Translations under genes and position numbers: made by a program
In this document: piece after piece, positions 10,948 through 21,820 of the stretch
Position numbering within the stretch: the first letter of the stretch is position 1
Layout: every line of letters begins with the position of its first letter
Assembly (NCBI GenBank): GCA_002189035.1
Contig: NEEC01000009.1
Span: 3,100,001-3,164,000, forward strand
Direction of reading: 5' to 3'
DNA: 64,000 bases
Source of the DNA: Utricularia gibba
Taxonomy: Eukaryota > Streptophyta > Magnoliopsida > Lamiales > Lentibulariaceae
Notes under the pieces: model-generated
What the model was told of the DNA's origin: nothing
What the model saw: only the letters and a program-made list of their open reading frames with translations
The model's database searches: none

Positions 10948-13537
10948 ATGCACCCGGCGATATCTTGCTGCGGGGGTGGTGCTCCGGTTCCACGGTGCCC
11001 CGAGAAAACTAGGACAGCGGTTAGTTCGTTTGCCTCCGTTAGGCACCTTCCGTTTCTGAGCCGCCGTAAGCTCTGCTGCTACGTCGTTTCCCGTCTTCCG
11101 GTTCATGGGGAAGCTCCGAAGTGAGGATCTTTTCTGTCTCCCTGTTGTATTTCTTGATGCGGTGGTCATTTTTATGCTATTCTTTGACAGGGGTGGTGAT
11201 AAAGTGGAATCCAAGAGTAGTAATTCCTGGTTGCGTTATAATCTACCTTCCGTTTCGCGTCGTACGTTTTTCGTCCGTTTGTTGACGCTTGCTTGGTGCT
11301 GTTACATTCTTCCTTCAAGCTGCTTCCCAGGTTTCTGGAATTTCTACTTTCCCTGATTTCTGCGTTATATAATGATTTCTGAGACCGTGAAATTCTTGTG
11401 GAGAAGGTACGGATTTTTCAGCCAATGCATTAGGAGATCCCTTGGTGACGATTGAACAAGTTACGCCTCAAGTAATCTCTTCTGGGCGACTTTTCCCATC
11501 CGAGGTTCATTTTTCTTTGCTAGATTGAGTGAATTGTTCGTCAGGGCTTACCTTTTCAGTTGTAAATTTACTAAGTTTCCTTGGCAGGGGAATTGATATG
11601 TGTCTCATTATCAGGAAAGAAATGTAACGCTATTTGAGAAGAACACTTACTCTGTTGTCAACATATTTGATGTGACATTGCGGCCTCAACTAAATATTAC
11701 TGGTGCAATTGAGGTCATTCCTTTTTCCAGCCTCACATAAGTTTCGCCGGCGTTGTATAGTCATTCCCTATTATCTTTGCTGACTTTGTTTTGTAGTTTT
11801 ACTCCATTTAATGCAATTTAAAAGTATTGCGTGTTTGTAGGTTCCTGAAGGAAATGGGTCAGGAGTGGTTTGGGACAAGGATGGTCATATTGTGACAAAC
11901 TTCCATGGTATGGTTTCTGATCGTTTGAGATCACATCTTACCTTTTCCAGTGTTTATTTTCTGATTTCAAAGCTTTTTTTTTTTTTTTGTATTAATCAGT
12001 TATTGGAAGTTCTCTTTCAAGAAATCCAACTCCTGGTGCAATTGTTGCCCGGGTCAATATTCTAACCTCTGAAGGGTAAACCTTCTAAATTACACTTGCT
12101 GCTAACGTTTCTATGATTATAATATCGTTGTCTCCATTTTGTTTCATTCTCTTACCGTCTTTCTTTTCTTTTTAATTTTCCATGAAGGGTACAGAAGAGT
12201 TTTGAAGGGAAGCTGATTGGTGCAGATCGTGCAAAGGATCTTGCTGTCTTGAAGGTTGATATACAACTGTAGTTCTTATTGTATGTATCATGTTTTCTGT
12301 GCATTGAAACATTCGCCCAAGGTAAAGTTCGGGCTACAGGAGTATCGAGTAAATGTAAACATCACATGTTTCCATCATACTTGTATGCCAGGTTGAAGCC
12401 CCCAAAGAGCTTTTGAAACCAATTGAGGTTGGGCCATCTGCACCCCTGAAAGTTGGTCAACAGTGCTTGGCAATTGGAAATCCATTTGGTTTTGACCACA
12501 CACTGACAGTTGGTGTGATTAGTGGTCTGAACAGAGACATATACAGTAAAACTGGAGTTACTATTGGTGGAGGGATTCAGACTGATGCTGCCATTAACCC
12601 CGGAAACAGGTTTAATTTTCTTCGTGTTTGTCTATTATCACTTCTCACTTCCTTATCGGTCATCTGTTGTTTGAAACCCTGTTTTGCTCTGCATTTTATC
12701 TTGGATGACATTCAGTGGTGGCCCTTTGTTGGATTCTAAGGGGAGTTTAATTGGGATTAACACAGCTATATTCACACAAACCGGTGACTACCAACTTTTT
12801 TCACATTGCTTATCACACATATGAGCCGCTGAGTCATGAAATTCCTAAAATATTTATCAATGTCTATTGCATACTGCAGGGACATCAGCTGGTGTAGGTT
12901 TTGCAATCCCTTCATCGACTGTGGTGAAAATAGTTCCACAACTGATCCGCTTTGGCAAGGTAAGATATCGACCTATGTTCTTTTGGGGTATCTGTCTTTT
13001 ATAAATTAAAATGAACTGCTAATACATACCCCCACCCTTCAATTATTGTCAGGTTGTCCGGGCTGGTTTGGACGCCATTATTGCACCAGATGTTACTGCA
13101 AATCAACTCAGTATTCAAAATGGAGCTTTAGTGTTACAGGTTTGTGCTTGCTTTAGATGAACAAAGTCAAGAGTTTCATTATTGGAGTACTCTTTTAATA
13201 TCAGAGCTGTGCGATGTTATAGGTTCCTCAAGACAGTTTAGCCTCAAAGGCAGGTCTTCAACCAACCACGCGGGTTTTGCCGGGAATATTATTCTTGGGG
13301 ATTTAATCATGTCAGTTGATGGCAAACCTGTGAGCATCCATATTAACGTGTGACTCTTATACCTTGTTTCACAATATGGTGGCTTATGAGATAGTAATCC
13401 CCTTCCAGGTACGGAATAGAGCAGAGTTGCTGAAAATTCTGGATGAGTATAATGTAGGAGATGAAGTTAGCCTAACGATACAAAGAGGCAAAGAAACAAT
13501 GGTGCTTCCCCTTGTTCTTGGGGAAAGTAAAGCATGA
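10948..13537 (+). CDS. DEG8: DEG8-type thylakoid-lumen serine protease (frame broken once)
   Basis: HtrA/Deg protease of the thylakoid lumen. Arabidopsis DEG8 acts with DEG5 in photosystem II D1 turnover. Thirteen exons: 10948-11120, 11191-11330, 11422-11504, 11615-11713, 11841-11907, 12000-12075, 12188-12254, 12392-12609, 12716-12783, 12880-12959, 13053-13139, 13223-13329 and 13409-13537. About 464 residues result if one missing base is allowed. The N-terminus has a chloroplast transit region, then SRRTFFVRLLTLAWCC (twin arginine plus hydrophobic stretch) and an Ala-Asn-Ala site, fitting lumen targeting. The catalytic triad is visible: His at the exon 5/6 junction (FH-VIG), Asp in KDLAVLK, and Ser in NPGNSGGPL, whose codon is split by an intron. 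A PDZ domain follows (GNIILGDLIMSVDGKPV), which separates it from PDZ-less DEG5. ATG 10948 is the first in-frame start after a stop at 10900. The frame breaks at 13272-13274 inside the PDZ domain. Confidence 0.92.
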
Positions 13538-13841
13538 TTAGCGTTGTATGTCATGTGTATGGTCTATTTGTTTACAAACCAGTTGTAGCAGAAGAGCTCA
13601 TGAGGATGGAAACTGAAGCTGGTTTCCTTCATGGGAGTCTGAATATCAATCCGTCGACTGTAAGTTCAATGTTTCACAGAGTGAATACTTTCATGGCAAA
13701 CATTTCCCATTTGCTAGATTTTCACATTAGCTCAGAGCAAATTTCACCTACTTTTCAGTGCTGGGAATTGAAAGCTTGAGTTTGCAAGTGACATTTTTTG
13801 CTCTAGTAACTCGGTAGCTATGAGTTCAGTTCTACAAAAAT

Positions 13842-15989
13842 TTAACAGGGAAAGAGCAAGAAAGAAGGCTCTGTATGTACACTGCCGTTGGAAAACCTAA
13901 TCCTATTCAACTTGTTATGGCACCAAACAAGTTGCTCTGTTGTAATATTCGACATGTTCAAAACTCTAGCTACTAAAGCCGTATCCACTTTGGAGAAAAA
14001 GCACTGAACCTGGTTGGAATCACTGCCATCTCTGCATTGTCTCAGTTTCCTCACTATGCAGTTTTCGCTTCTCAAAACGATGTTCAGTTTCTTCTCCTTC
14101 TGCATTCCAGCACACAACAGTGTAAGTGAACTGTATAACCTTGTTCATTCTGGACATGAATTCTTCTGACCTTTTGTAGTGCCCTTCTGGTTTCCATCAG
14201 CAGCCTCTGCTCACCAGGCACCCTCTTGCAGCTGTTGACTGCTGCGACGGAACAATCCTTGTCGGCTCGGACGAATCTCCAAAATATTCGTATGGATTCC
14301 TCCAGAATCTCCACAAGCGTTTCACTTGTGATGGCATATTCATCCCTGCCTTTCCTTTTGGCCTTGTTCTTACTGTCATCTGCCAACACCAGTGCATCCC
14401 ACCATCATTTAAACAGAAGAGCAGCAAGATAAAGAAGAGTGTTTTCGTACCCCGGATCACAGGGACCTGAAGGAGATTCCGGAAAATGCATCGGCTCTTG
14501 ACGTAATTCTGAACTCTTGGCCCCTGAAAGGCCTCATCCTCGACGAACCTTCGCAGCAGCACTTGAAATTGTTGAAACTCAGTAGCCACCTCATTGAAGG
14601 TCCTTACCCCCCTGGAATCAGACTGCCACAGGTCCCACACTTTTTCGTATTGCCAGTGCAGGAACTCCCATGAGAGGCACATCTGTCCCACGTATACCAT
14701 CTCAAGATCACCTTTTAATTCCTCCACGAGCTTCTTGCAGGATCATTTCCATGGATTTTGTGCCTGCACAGCCACAACTTCCGAGGCACTATGGATTTGC
14801 GAACCGGGGCCTTGGGCTTTGAGGTTGCTCCAAGAGGATCATCCTTGAGCTGCAGAAAACCTGAACCATGAAAAGATGAGAGTTGGTCTCAGTTTATAAA
14901 AACTGAGAGCAAGAATGAGTTTGCTGACTGACCCATGGCGTACATTTTCTGGTAATTCATGATGTCAAACTTGCGCATTTTTTCTCTGTAGCTCTTGTAG
15001 AACTTGCGCAGCTCTCCGATGCAGTCTTGACGCCGGAATTCATCGATCTTCCATGGTCTCAGGTCATCAAACATCTTGGGAGATTCTGATTCTTCCATTA
15101 TGGTTGGAAGGCCTGTGGCTCGAACCCTCTTGATCTCCATTCTCAGCTGCTCTATGAGATCCTGATGTTCCCACAGAGACTCCAATTCTTCTTCTTCTTC
15201 TTCTTCATCATCCTTCACCTCTTCTCTGGCATTCACATTCTGTGGTTCATCTTTTCCACTGGTTGAAATCTCACTGAAATCTTCTCCAGATGACAAATTG
15301 GAGCTTGAATCATCTGCAAATTCATATTCATCCTGCGAAGATTCTCTCTCAGATTCCATTTCCTCGAAGTCTTGGATACCTACAAAAGCCTCCTTTAGAT
15401 CCTGAGAACTTGACCCTGAATCACGAGCACAACTTTTCTGAGACAAAAGCCACACACTTTTCTCAGATACAACAACATCCTCTGTATCTGCCGCTGTTTT
15501 CACTTCATTTTCTTTACCATCAAAACCCAAAACTTTTCCCTCCTTTTCACTTTCACACAAGTTGCTTGCAGCCTTGGCACTTTCTTTCACGCCAAAGGTG
15601 TCCAGTTCGTCATCCATCAAACTTTTCTCGTATTTAAAACTGCCCTCGTGATCAGATTCAGTATCTACACTTTTGCTTCTTGTGAATTCTTCAAAAGTCG
15701 GAAACTTAAATTTCAGACAAATCTCACTCTCTTCTTCCTCTGTACTAATCTCAATAGTTTCAGAATCTCCTTCCACGCTATCACTGCTCTTAATTGGGGG
15801 ACTTCTCCCATTTCTGCAAATACAAAAGAAGGGGAATCAAGACTTCCCCTTTATCGTAATTGAGAAAAAGGAAGAAACTTTTTACCTGGAAACGTAAGCA
15901 GAGATGAATCTGAGAATTGTGTTGTTGAGTTGCAGACACAAAGCGATGGCTTGAAGCAAAGAGATCAGTTTCTGGAAGAGAAGGCGCAT
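13842..15989 (-). CDS. DUF1666 family protein (frame broken once)
   Basis: A plant-specific family sometimes labelled 'ribosomal protein L34Ae-like'. The molecular function is not established and I do not assign one. Five exons on the minus strand: 15886-15989, 14933-15813, 14451-14860, 14171-14379 and 13842-14099. About 620 residues result if one missing base is allowed. It has a short hydrophobic N-terminus (MRLLFQKLISLLQAIALCL), a long acidic serine-rich region with a run of seven glutamates, then the conserved domain with WKIDEFRRQDCIGELRKFYK, VYVGQMCLSWEFLHWQYEK, ESIRIFWRFVRADK and the end HTEPSFLLFPC. The frame breaks near 14733-14738. Codon phases of all other exons agree, so one base is missing in exon 3. 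A longer upstream in-frame start exists at 16145. ATG 15989 is chosen because it directly opens the hydrophobic segment. Confidence 0.85.
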
Positions 15990-16827
15990 GCTGTGTTGAC
16001 TGAGAAAATGGAGCACGAAAACAAGTTGTGGAGAGAAAAATAACCATGAGGAGAAAGCGGAGTGGCGACCAATCAAGACCGAAAAACGCGGTGTCAAACC
16101 ATTGAATGGAAAATGCCGGTGGACGAAAAGGAAGTAACAAATCAATTACAATTATGGGGTTTTGTTGAAGACTTCAAACCGCGAAAAAGACTCGGCACCT
16201 TTGTGAAAGATGAGTATCAACAACAACAACGCTTTCAGCATATGAATTTGCCACAGAAACCATCAGAATCCTCAGCTCGAATCTCACCTAATTTTTCAGC
16301 TTAAGAAAAAAAAACGAAGACCCAGCAACAGAAATGGGTCCGCTGCCCCGTTCATGGGATGAGCTGGAAATGTTGGGGGTTTCCCAAAATGAAGAAGACC
16401 GCAATTCCCAAAACGAGAGGCGGTGTACGGCGGCGGCACAGTTAATGGCCGTATTCAATTCGCGGAGTTCAATCTAATTGGACGGGGAGTAGGCTGTTAG
16501 GTAGGAAAGGGAAGTGGCAATGAATCTCCAGGGTAGAGTTTTCCAATTTTTTACATGGTAATATGGGTAAATGGTAACCAACAACCGATTCTCGTTGCAT
16601 TTGGGCACTCATTGATTTCTTGGTGGACTGGAGAGAGAAGGCCTGGCAGCCATTAAATACCTTCCAAGGTAGCTGGAGCAGAGGGCGACGAGGAAGAAGA
16701 AGCATTTGACTGCTTTAACCACCGCCGGGAACCGCCACCGAAGAAACAGGTGGAGGTTGTGAAACAAGATTAGGGTTTATTTGGTTCTATTATCTCAAAA
16801 TCATTTATTTAAAACTGGGTATGCGCC

Positions 16828-17185
16828 GGGCCGTTCAGAAGATATTTATTGGGCTTCTCTAGGCCCAACAGAATGGCTCTGGTACACGAATCCAAGTAGA
16901 AGAGGTCTCGTCCCTGTCCCCTAGATTCCACATTTATGTGTTGCACATGCGACACTCCATCATCTTGTACCCGTCGCAGTGGAACTTGTACATTACTCCA
17001 CCAGGGGGGCCGCATTCCTACTTGGTACACGACTCGAAAAACATAAGCTCGAAATTATTGGGGTTATGCATGTGAACAGTACACACTCTAGACCTTGTTG
17101 GTGATCGTTTTTTAAATTAAATTATGGGCCTTTGGCCCAAATTTCAGCCCTCTGCCCAATGGGCTAATATATGGGCCTTTCGTTG
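16828..17185. promoter_or_regulatory. Orphan cluster of GGGCC/TGGGCC boxes
   Basis: Repeated TGGGCC, TGGGCT and their complements (GGGCCGTT, ATTGGGCTT, TAGGCCCAAC, ATGGGCCTTTGGCCCAAA, CCCAATGGGCTAATATATGGGCC). In plants such clusters mark broad housekeeping promoters and lie just upstream of genes. No coding gene is recognisable on either side, so this may drive a non-coding or very short transcript, or be a relic. Confidence 0.35.
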
Positions 17186-19196
17186 TTGGGTGAGAAAACC
17201 ACCAATAACTCGCTCTACAGTCACCTCCATTTTCAATCACTCCCCAGTTTAGTTCGTTTTTTTTTTTTGTCACCAGGTTTTGTCTTTTCTATTGTTTTTT
17301 CAGTAATCACCACTTATTAAGTGCTTAGAGAAATGAATAAATGGCTTTAGCCCTGATAATAATGGATTAAGCAAGATGGGGAGCAGGATTTGATTTTAGA
17401 TTCAGATGTACACATCGGCATAACGCATCCTGTTGCTCATTCCATATCAGGATGTGTTTCGAATACCCCAACTCCTTTTGATAATCATGCATCTCGAGTG
17501 TTGTTTGGCATTTCGATGGGTTTTTTCTAAGATAGCTTCTCATGGCAACCTTACAGTAGCACCAATGGGGAAGGGATCGTTAACAGCCAGGTCTGTGAAT
17601 CGTGCCATAGATGGCAACCAAGTGGCCAAGATTTTTCGACAGAGCTCTTAGTATCATAATCCCTTCCTGGTAATCTCCGACTGTTTTCTCGTGTTTCACA
17701 GCCATAGCTCACCTTACAGTACAGACTTCGTCGCCAACATTGTGACAGCCTTCCCAGCGGAGCCAAGAAGCTCAAGGGCTGCTCGGAAATCTCACCTGGT
17801 AGAGGAGATGGCATCCCAACAAGAAGAAGAAGCATTGTGTAAGATTGCAAAGCAGTTCTAACCCCCATTAGGACATCTCCATATTTGTCCGACTTTACAG
17901 CCAGGTGTCAAGGGATGGGGCTTCCACTAGAACCAAATGCCCTTCTCACTGCGTTCAGAATCACATTTTCCAATGGGGGTTGGTCGCAGGTAACCAAACC
18001 CTAGTCAGACATGGAACTAACAGTGACGCTGAGGCCAGGTGATCTCAATCTCCTCCTAGCTTAGCTTCCACCAAACGGGTTGAATAATGCAAGTTCCTTT
18101 TTTCTCCCAAACACACAGAGTCAATGAATGAGTTAATGGTAATGGGGATCAGTTACTCAATTAATCAAGGCCCACAAGCACCCCATTATCGATTATACTT
18201 AAAAGTTCATCGCAGAGCACGACAGGCTATGGATCTCCACGAATCTAACAGTCCCCACCCACGACCTCTATCCACCAATAATTATCGACCATGGACTTTG
18301 TGGCCACAAGCATATATGGAATCCTGATTTATCTTCATGTTTGTTTGTGTAACATGGATTTATTTTGTCTGAAAATGGACACCAAATTCTATCTGATAGA
18401 CATCTTACAGTAAGCCAAATAATGGATTTGAGATAGAAGTTACATGAGAAAATATTTTGTATTGATTATACAACGAAAACATGCATATCAAACAAACGTT
18501 ATTACTAACTCATATGTATTTACAAGCATCAACAACGATCAAAGCATGTTACTAACAAACATTTCATATCATTTACCTTTTAAGTAGATCGTTTTTATGT
18601 ATGAAAAAAATCATGTTTAACCATCCGTACTTTTTACTATACTGTCAAAAATTTATCATTCATGATAATTATAATTCTAACATATCACACATGTGATACG
18701 ATGATTGGTTTTCTAAATCATTTGTATTTAATAATGAAATTATTTTTTAAATAGGTTGATTGCCCTTTTTTTTAGTATCACCTAAATGACAGGTACGTGC
18801 ATTGTGGTATTAAACCCTATTTTGTTGATTCAACGGCGGTGAAAGTACAAAGTGGAGCAGGTATTCCGAGCAGGGAAAAGTTGCCCCCATCGGACATGAA
18901 CAAAAGGACTGCAAGTACAGAGTTGAGAAATCTCAGTACGCGAGGGCAGAAAAGATGAATCAGGTCTAGACTTGAAAGTGTTTGGTAGCAGCATCATCAA
19001 TCATTCTTTGCTGTCTGTAATGGACATTTTAGGTGCTGGTTAAAGGTTTTGTTAGGTCTACCCAGATGGAAACAAACTCCGATCCACCGGACCGACACAA
19101 TAAACGACGTCGTGTTTTGTTTCTTTTTAAAAAGAGGAAGTCATTTTGAAGGGGCGAGTTAGAAAAGGAATAAAGGAAAAATGTGCCTCTCAGCTG

Positions 19197-19204
19197 TATA
19201 AATA
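19197..19204 (+). promoter_or_regulatory. TATA box of the MIF gene
   Basis: TATAAATA lies 93 bp before the MIF ATG at 19297. It is the only good TATA box close upstream and is followed by a short AT-poor leader. Confidence 0.55.
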
Positions 19205-19296
19205 AAGCCATCGGTTTAGGGTTTTCCTCTGTGCAGTGAAGAAGACCCTATTCTTTTCTTCTCCACTTCCCATATTCCGTAGCAACAGACCCTTCG

Positions 19297-19581
19297 ATGA
19301 AGAAACGCCAGGTGGTGTACCGGAGATCGGAGGATCAGTTTCCGATCAGCTCAGCCAACTCCGCTTTTACAGCGAGGACCGTCCGGTATGGCGAATGCCA
19401 AAAGAACCAAGCTGCCAATTTTGGAGGGTATGCTGTCGACGGTTGCCGGGAATTTATGCCTGGAGGAGAGGAGGGCACTAGAGAAGCCTTCACTTGCGCC
19501 GCCTGCGGCTGCCACCGCAACTTCCACCGGCGGGAGACTTCCGTCGAAGTCGCCAACAACTCAACCTCCCAAAACTGGTAG
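19297..19581 (+). CDS. MIF: MINI ZINC FINGER (MIF) protein
   Basis: Single exon, 94 residues, the usual size for the family. MIFs carry only the ZF-HD type zinc finger. They heterodimerise with zinc-finger homeodomain (ZHD) factors and block their DNA binding and nuclear import, affecting hormone responses and floral meristem termination. The zinc finger spans residues 29-80: [20 protein letters not shown], then GCREFMP, a short acidic insert, then [14 protein letters not shown], with all expected Cys and His ligands. The homeodomain is absent. ATG 19297 gives the conserved MKKRQVVY start; an overlapping longer frame at 19236 is a shadow. A full-length ZHD gene lies about 5 kb away on the other strand. 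Confidence 0.95.
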   Translation: MKKRQVVYRRSEDQFPISSANSAFTARTVRYGECQKNQAANFGGYAVDGCREFMPGGEEGTREAFTCAACGCHRNFHRRETSVEVANNSTSQNW

Positions 19582-20225
19582 ATTTGTCTCATGTTGAAAT
19601 GTGTTTCCAATGCTCATTTGCAATGATTAATCAAAAATGCCATTTGGTATCATGAAAATTACAAAGCTCTGAATCATTGGTTTGGAAATTGCGATATCCC
19701 TACCTTAGCTTGTGTTGGTGAAACGAGGAGTGAATCCCGACCGCCATTTACTGACCTAGCCCAGTAATTGCCTTAGTGTTACGTGATTTCACTGCATGGA
19801 GACATGTAGAGCAGAGCTTCTCCTCCTCTCCTACGCCTTGCTTTCATTTACGCTTCATCAATACTGGTAGACCTTTTTCTGTTGGCTTTCCTTGTTCATC
19901 TACAATACCCCTTCTGCTTGTTCATTTAGATCGAAATATGTAGAACAGGGCTGCCGGGATTGCATCGGATCTGACTGAGTTTCTTGTTGGTGTTTTCCAT
20001 TCACTAGACATAGTTGTGGCTGACCCCAAATGCAGATTGATTCCATAACACTCGTTGGAAGTAAGAAAAAAAATTCTCAAACTACTTTGAACATGTTTCC
20101 TTGTTTATTTATGGTAATACTGAAGATGCATAAAAACGGTATCAAAAGTTGGGGGAGGCTGAAGGAACCCATGCTCAAAGCATCATGTGCCCCATGAGAT
20201 TTCAGGTGAGGAGATGGATCAGCCA
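19582..20225. other. Convergent 3' flanks of MIF and the plastid RRF gene
   Basis: About 640 bp between two stop codons, presumably the two 3' untranslated regions. Nothing else is recognisable. Confidence 0.55.
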
Positions 20226-21820
20226 TCATACAGTCAGCAGTTCCTAGAATGATAGAAAGTAGTCTTAGAACAAATAGCTACTGGGGTAACAGAGATTGAC
20301 CTAATTCATGAACAATTGACTAACCTTCTCCTTCTGTTTGAAGATCGAGTCGATCTTCTTCATGTACTCATCCGTCACCTTCTGCAGATACATCAGAAAG
20401 GGTAAAGGGGGGAACAGTGGCTAACAGTAAAGCAGAAACTCGATGATTTTTGTACCTGCAAATCACTAGACAAGTCCTTCACATTGTCTTCTGAGAGCTT
20501 CTTCTCCTGTGACAGACTTTGTTGGTGGCAGATGACAACATAAAACTAGAACAAAAGAGAAGAAGTTTTGTTTCTGAGACCTTTTCCAATTTGTCATAGG
20601 ATTTGATTGCATCTCTTCTTATATTCCTTACTGCAACCTACAGACGTAGTGGTCATGGTTTGAATTGGAGTTGGGAACAGTCCCAAAACAGAGTTTAAAA
20701 AGACTATAAATTCAATTAACTATGAGCTTACCTTGCCTTCTTCAGCGTGCTTCGCAACAAGCTTCAACATTTCCTGATGCACCGATTGCGCACAATGAGA
20801 AAAAAAAAAAAAAAAAAAACTCCTGAAGTTCTTGATCGTGGATCAGGAGCTGACCTTCCTCCTGTCAGAAGTAAGCTGTGGTAGAACTAATCTAATAACC
20901 TCCCCATCATTGTTAGGAGTCAGGCCAAGGTTAGAGTCCACAATGGCTTTCTCGATAATCTTCAAGCTGGAATTTAAATATAATGCAAATACATGAACAA
21001 CAGTCGACTTAAGAGATAGCAGTTATTTAAGTTTACAAAATTGTAGTTGGAGCACAGCACCTAGACTTATCATATGGCTGAACCAGGAGAGAACTAGCAT
21101 CAGGGGTAGAAATCTGAGCTATGGACTTCAGCAGTACCGGTGTTCCATAATATTCTACCTGAGAAGAAGAGCCAGAGGCAGGTGGCAACTTCTGTATTCA
21201 ACCATAATCAACTATCAAAAGACATGTTATGTAATACCTCAACTTTGTCAAGAATAGCAGGGTTTGATCTTCCGGTTCGAACAGAATTGAAACTTGACTT
21301 CAGATTTTCAAGGGTCTTTTCCATTCTATCTTTCTGCAATAAACATAACCTTCATAGTTTCAAGAACAATAAAGGTTCCTCATCACATGACATTTCTCAT
21401 CTTACAGTTTCTTTTTCAATCATAGACTTCTCTGCTTCTATTTCTTCAATAGTTGCACACCGCACACCCACGAATCTAAGGATGCATAACTACAAATTGT
21501 CATGAAATGAAACAAATAACTTGCTTAAATTAAATTTAGCATGCCTTTTATTCCACATTTGCTTGACAATTAACTGATTTCCACAAAACCCTCTGGCTGT
21601 GACACCGAAGTTCGGACAATTCAAGTAAGCACTCCATGAAAAAGCAGCATTTTTCAACACTGTAGCAAAAACATTTGTATCATCAGATTAATGAACACAA
21701 TAGAAGCGCTGCATTCATTCATTCAGTCCCGGTACCAGATAGACGAGTTTTAGCGGGTGGGTTGTTGGATACGAACGACACGGATCGTAAATAGGATGCA
21801 GGAGACAACGCGACCGCCAT
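20226..21820 (-). CDS. RRF: Chloroplast ribosome recycling factor
   Basis: Splits post-termination 70S ribosomes in the plastid together with EF-G. Loss of the Arabidopsis plastid form (HFP108) blocks chloroplast and embryo development. Eleven exons on the minus strand: 21736-21820, 21545-21659, 21406-21475, 21238-21333, 21061-21158, 20855-20966, 20732-20773, 20581-20637, 20456-20506, 20325-20381 and 20226-20243, giving 266 residues in one unbroken frame. A transit peptide ([20 protein letters not shown]) precedes the conserved core: [65 protein letters not shown] and [13 protein letters not shown]. The last exon encodes only ELLTV and a stop. Intron 2 (21476-21544) starts with GC rather than GT. 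Several exons are only 18-60 nt, so the gene is nearly invisible to simple ORF searches. Confidence 0.94.

Larger units (their letters stand above)
15990..19296. other. Gene-poor 3.3-kb interval
   Basis: No supported gene. Features noted: GGGCC-rich promoter-like sequence (separate entry); a 47-codon plus-strand open frame from 16333 without recognisable similarity; and a minus-strand frame at 17551-17868 that starts with a signal-peptide-like MLLLLVG stretch but then shows no known domain. From about 18340 to 18900 the DNA is AT-rich and featureless. Confidence 0.45.

Noticed and set aside
15290-15637. Plus-strand 115-codon frame
   Set aside because: It lies antisense to the acidic, low-complexity exon of the DUF1666 gene; its composition mirrors that exon and it has no domain.
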